From Marinimicrococcus sp033875255 (GTDB lineage Bacteria; Pseudomonadota; Alphaproteobacteria; Geminicoccales; Geminicoccaceae), in NCBI GenBank assembly GCA_033875255.1, contig JAWZSN010000030.1, forward strand, positions 1-60,710: a stretch of 60,710 nucleotides of DNA, written 5' to 3'. How positions within the stretch are numbered: the first letter of the stretch is position 1; each line of letters begins with the position of its first letter. Both the position numbers and the translations under genes were made by a program. This document shows positions 60,133 to 60,710 of the stretch, in pieces. Below the pieces are notes generated by a model. It was not told the DNA's origin, did not search any database, and saw nothing but the letters and a program-made list of their open reading frames with translations.

Positions 60133-60710
60133 TCAGCCGGCAGGCATGCCGTGGCCGGGCGCGAAGGTGGTCTGGCGCCGCAGCACGGCCCAGGCGATCC
60201 GCGCCAGCTTGTTGGCGAGCGCCACCAGGACAACGTTGCCCCTGTTGCCCGGGCGATGGGCTCTGGCGAGCAGGCCCCGCAACCATTTTCCGAGCGGGGT
60301 GGCGCTGGCCGCCAGCGGCTTCATCGCCGCCCGGGCGCCGTGGATCAGCAGCATCCGCAAGTAGCGGTTGCCGCGTTTGGTGATGCCGAGCAGCCGGGGT
60401 CGCCCTCCGGTGGTGTGTTGCCTTGGCACGAGACCCAGCCATCGATGCCGCCGGCATCGATCCGGTCCCGAAGGGACGGCGCGCAGGGCGCGCCGAGGGG
60501 CCCCCAGGTCGCGGGCCTTCCTGAACGCGCTGGCGTCCCCCACCGCAGCCACCAGTGCCGTGACGCCCGGGATGCCGAGGCCAGGGATCGTGCCCAGCCG
60601 CCGTGCCGCCGGGTCGTTGCGGGCCAGCTCGGCGAGCTCCTCGTCGAGGCTCGCGATGCGCCGGTCGAGCGCCCGCCACTCGGCCTGCGCGTCGATGATC
60701 AGCCGGCGGA
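60133..60710 (-). CDS. IS110-family transposase, partial (runs off the window)
   Basis: The C-terminal part of an IS110/IS116-type transposase: RRLGTIPGLGIPGVTALVAA, GDASAFRKARDLGA, then WLGLVPRQHTTGGRPRL, LGITKRGNRYLRMLLIHGAR and RIAWAVLRRQTTF. The N-terminal DEDD half is outside the window. A 57-bp palindromic segment (19 codons) is inserted in frame between RDLGA and WLGLV, where other IS110 proteins are continuous. The frame stays open, so translation may continue, but activity is uncertain. Confidence 0.85.
   Translation of the reverse strand, partial: RRLIIDAQAEWRALDRRIASLDEELAELARNDPAARRLGTIPGLGIPGVTALVAAVGDASAFRKARDLGAPRRALRAVPSGPDRCRRHRWLGLVPRQHTTGGRPRLLGITKRGNRYLRMLLIHGARAAMKPLAASATPLGKWLRGLLARAHRPGNRGNVVLVALANKLARIAWAVLRRQTTFAPGHGMPAG
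60442..60498. repeat. In-frame palindromic insertion within the IS110 gene
   Basis: Three hairpins in a row: ATCGATGCCG/CGGCATCGAT (60441-60461, one-base apex), GTCCC/GGGAC (60465-60477) and GGCGCGC/GCGCGCC (60478-60494). The length is a multiple of three, adding an Arg-rich 19-residue stretch to the protein. Resembles, in principle, the gene-inserted palindromic elements of Rickettsia. Confidence 0.7.

Overview
The window is GC-rich (roughly 70%) DNA from a proteobacterium, most likely an alphaproteobacterium of the Rhodospirillales/Geminicoccales type. That placement is inferred from gene content (XoxF and PQQ cluster, fused NuoE/NuoF-type formate dehydrogenase subunit, RepA/ParAB replicon) and base composition. 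It is not based on an rRNA. I found no rRNA, tRNA or CRISPR array.

Layout. 1-1820: decayed IS630 transposase and inverted-repeat-bounded (MITE-like) ~126-bp elements. 1820-2721: RES/Xre toxin-antitoxin pair. 2804-8922: three-gene signalling operon (secreted cache protein, hybrid histidine kinase, REC-PAS-GGDEF-EAL protein). 9345-10804: a tiny membrane ORF and a four-helix membrane protein. 10820-15491: NAD-type formate dehydrogenase. 15697-17478: pterin carbinolamine dehydratase, kappa-GST-like isomerase, DUF488. 17550-24566: cell-envelope glycoconjugate cluster with two tandem FemAB/GNAT-like paralogues, a GT4 glycosyltransferase, a CapK/PaaK-like ligase, a pyruvyltransferase and an LpxL-like acyltransferase. 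24846-28004: DJ-1/PfpI, YdjC/ChbG deacetylase, folK, rpe.

28128-32021 is a complete plasmid-type replication and partition locus: repA, an iteron-bearing origin, parA, parB, and a pair of 16-bp palindromes at the end of parB that look like parS. Housekeeping genes (folK, rpe) sit directly beside it, so the replicon is best read as a chromid or megaplasmid. About 1.9 kb after it holds no recognisable gene.

33869-43000 and 46731-58189 form a lanthanide-type methanol oxidation region: pqqABCDE, a LysR regulator, three exported proteins of unknown function, a PQQ-associated beta-propeller and an ABC-type binding protein; then a SoxYZ-like carrier, a zinc metallohydrolase, a coiled-coil membrane protein, xoxF, a DUF2380 protein, a pentapeptide protein, a XoxJ/CXXCW-rhodanese fusion and cytochrome c. 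Embedded in it is a formamide operon (amiC-amiR-fmdA-fmdB-amiS). Its leader RNA carries the two hexaloop hairpins and the terminator expected for ANTAR antitermination.

Together the genes make a C1 module: XoxF oxidises methanol in the periplasm, FmdA releases formate and ammonia from formamide, and the formate dehydrogenase turns formate into CO2 and NADH. Pterin genes (PCD, folK, folB) are scattered through it. 58190-60132 is a tandem array of ~264/283-bp repeats carrying the same MITE-like element seen at the left end. The window ends inside an IS110 transposase that contains a 57-bp in-frame palindromic insertion.
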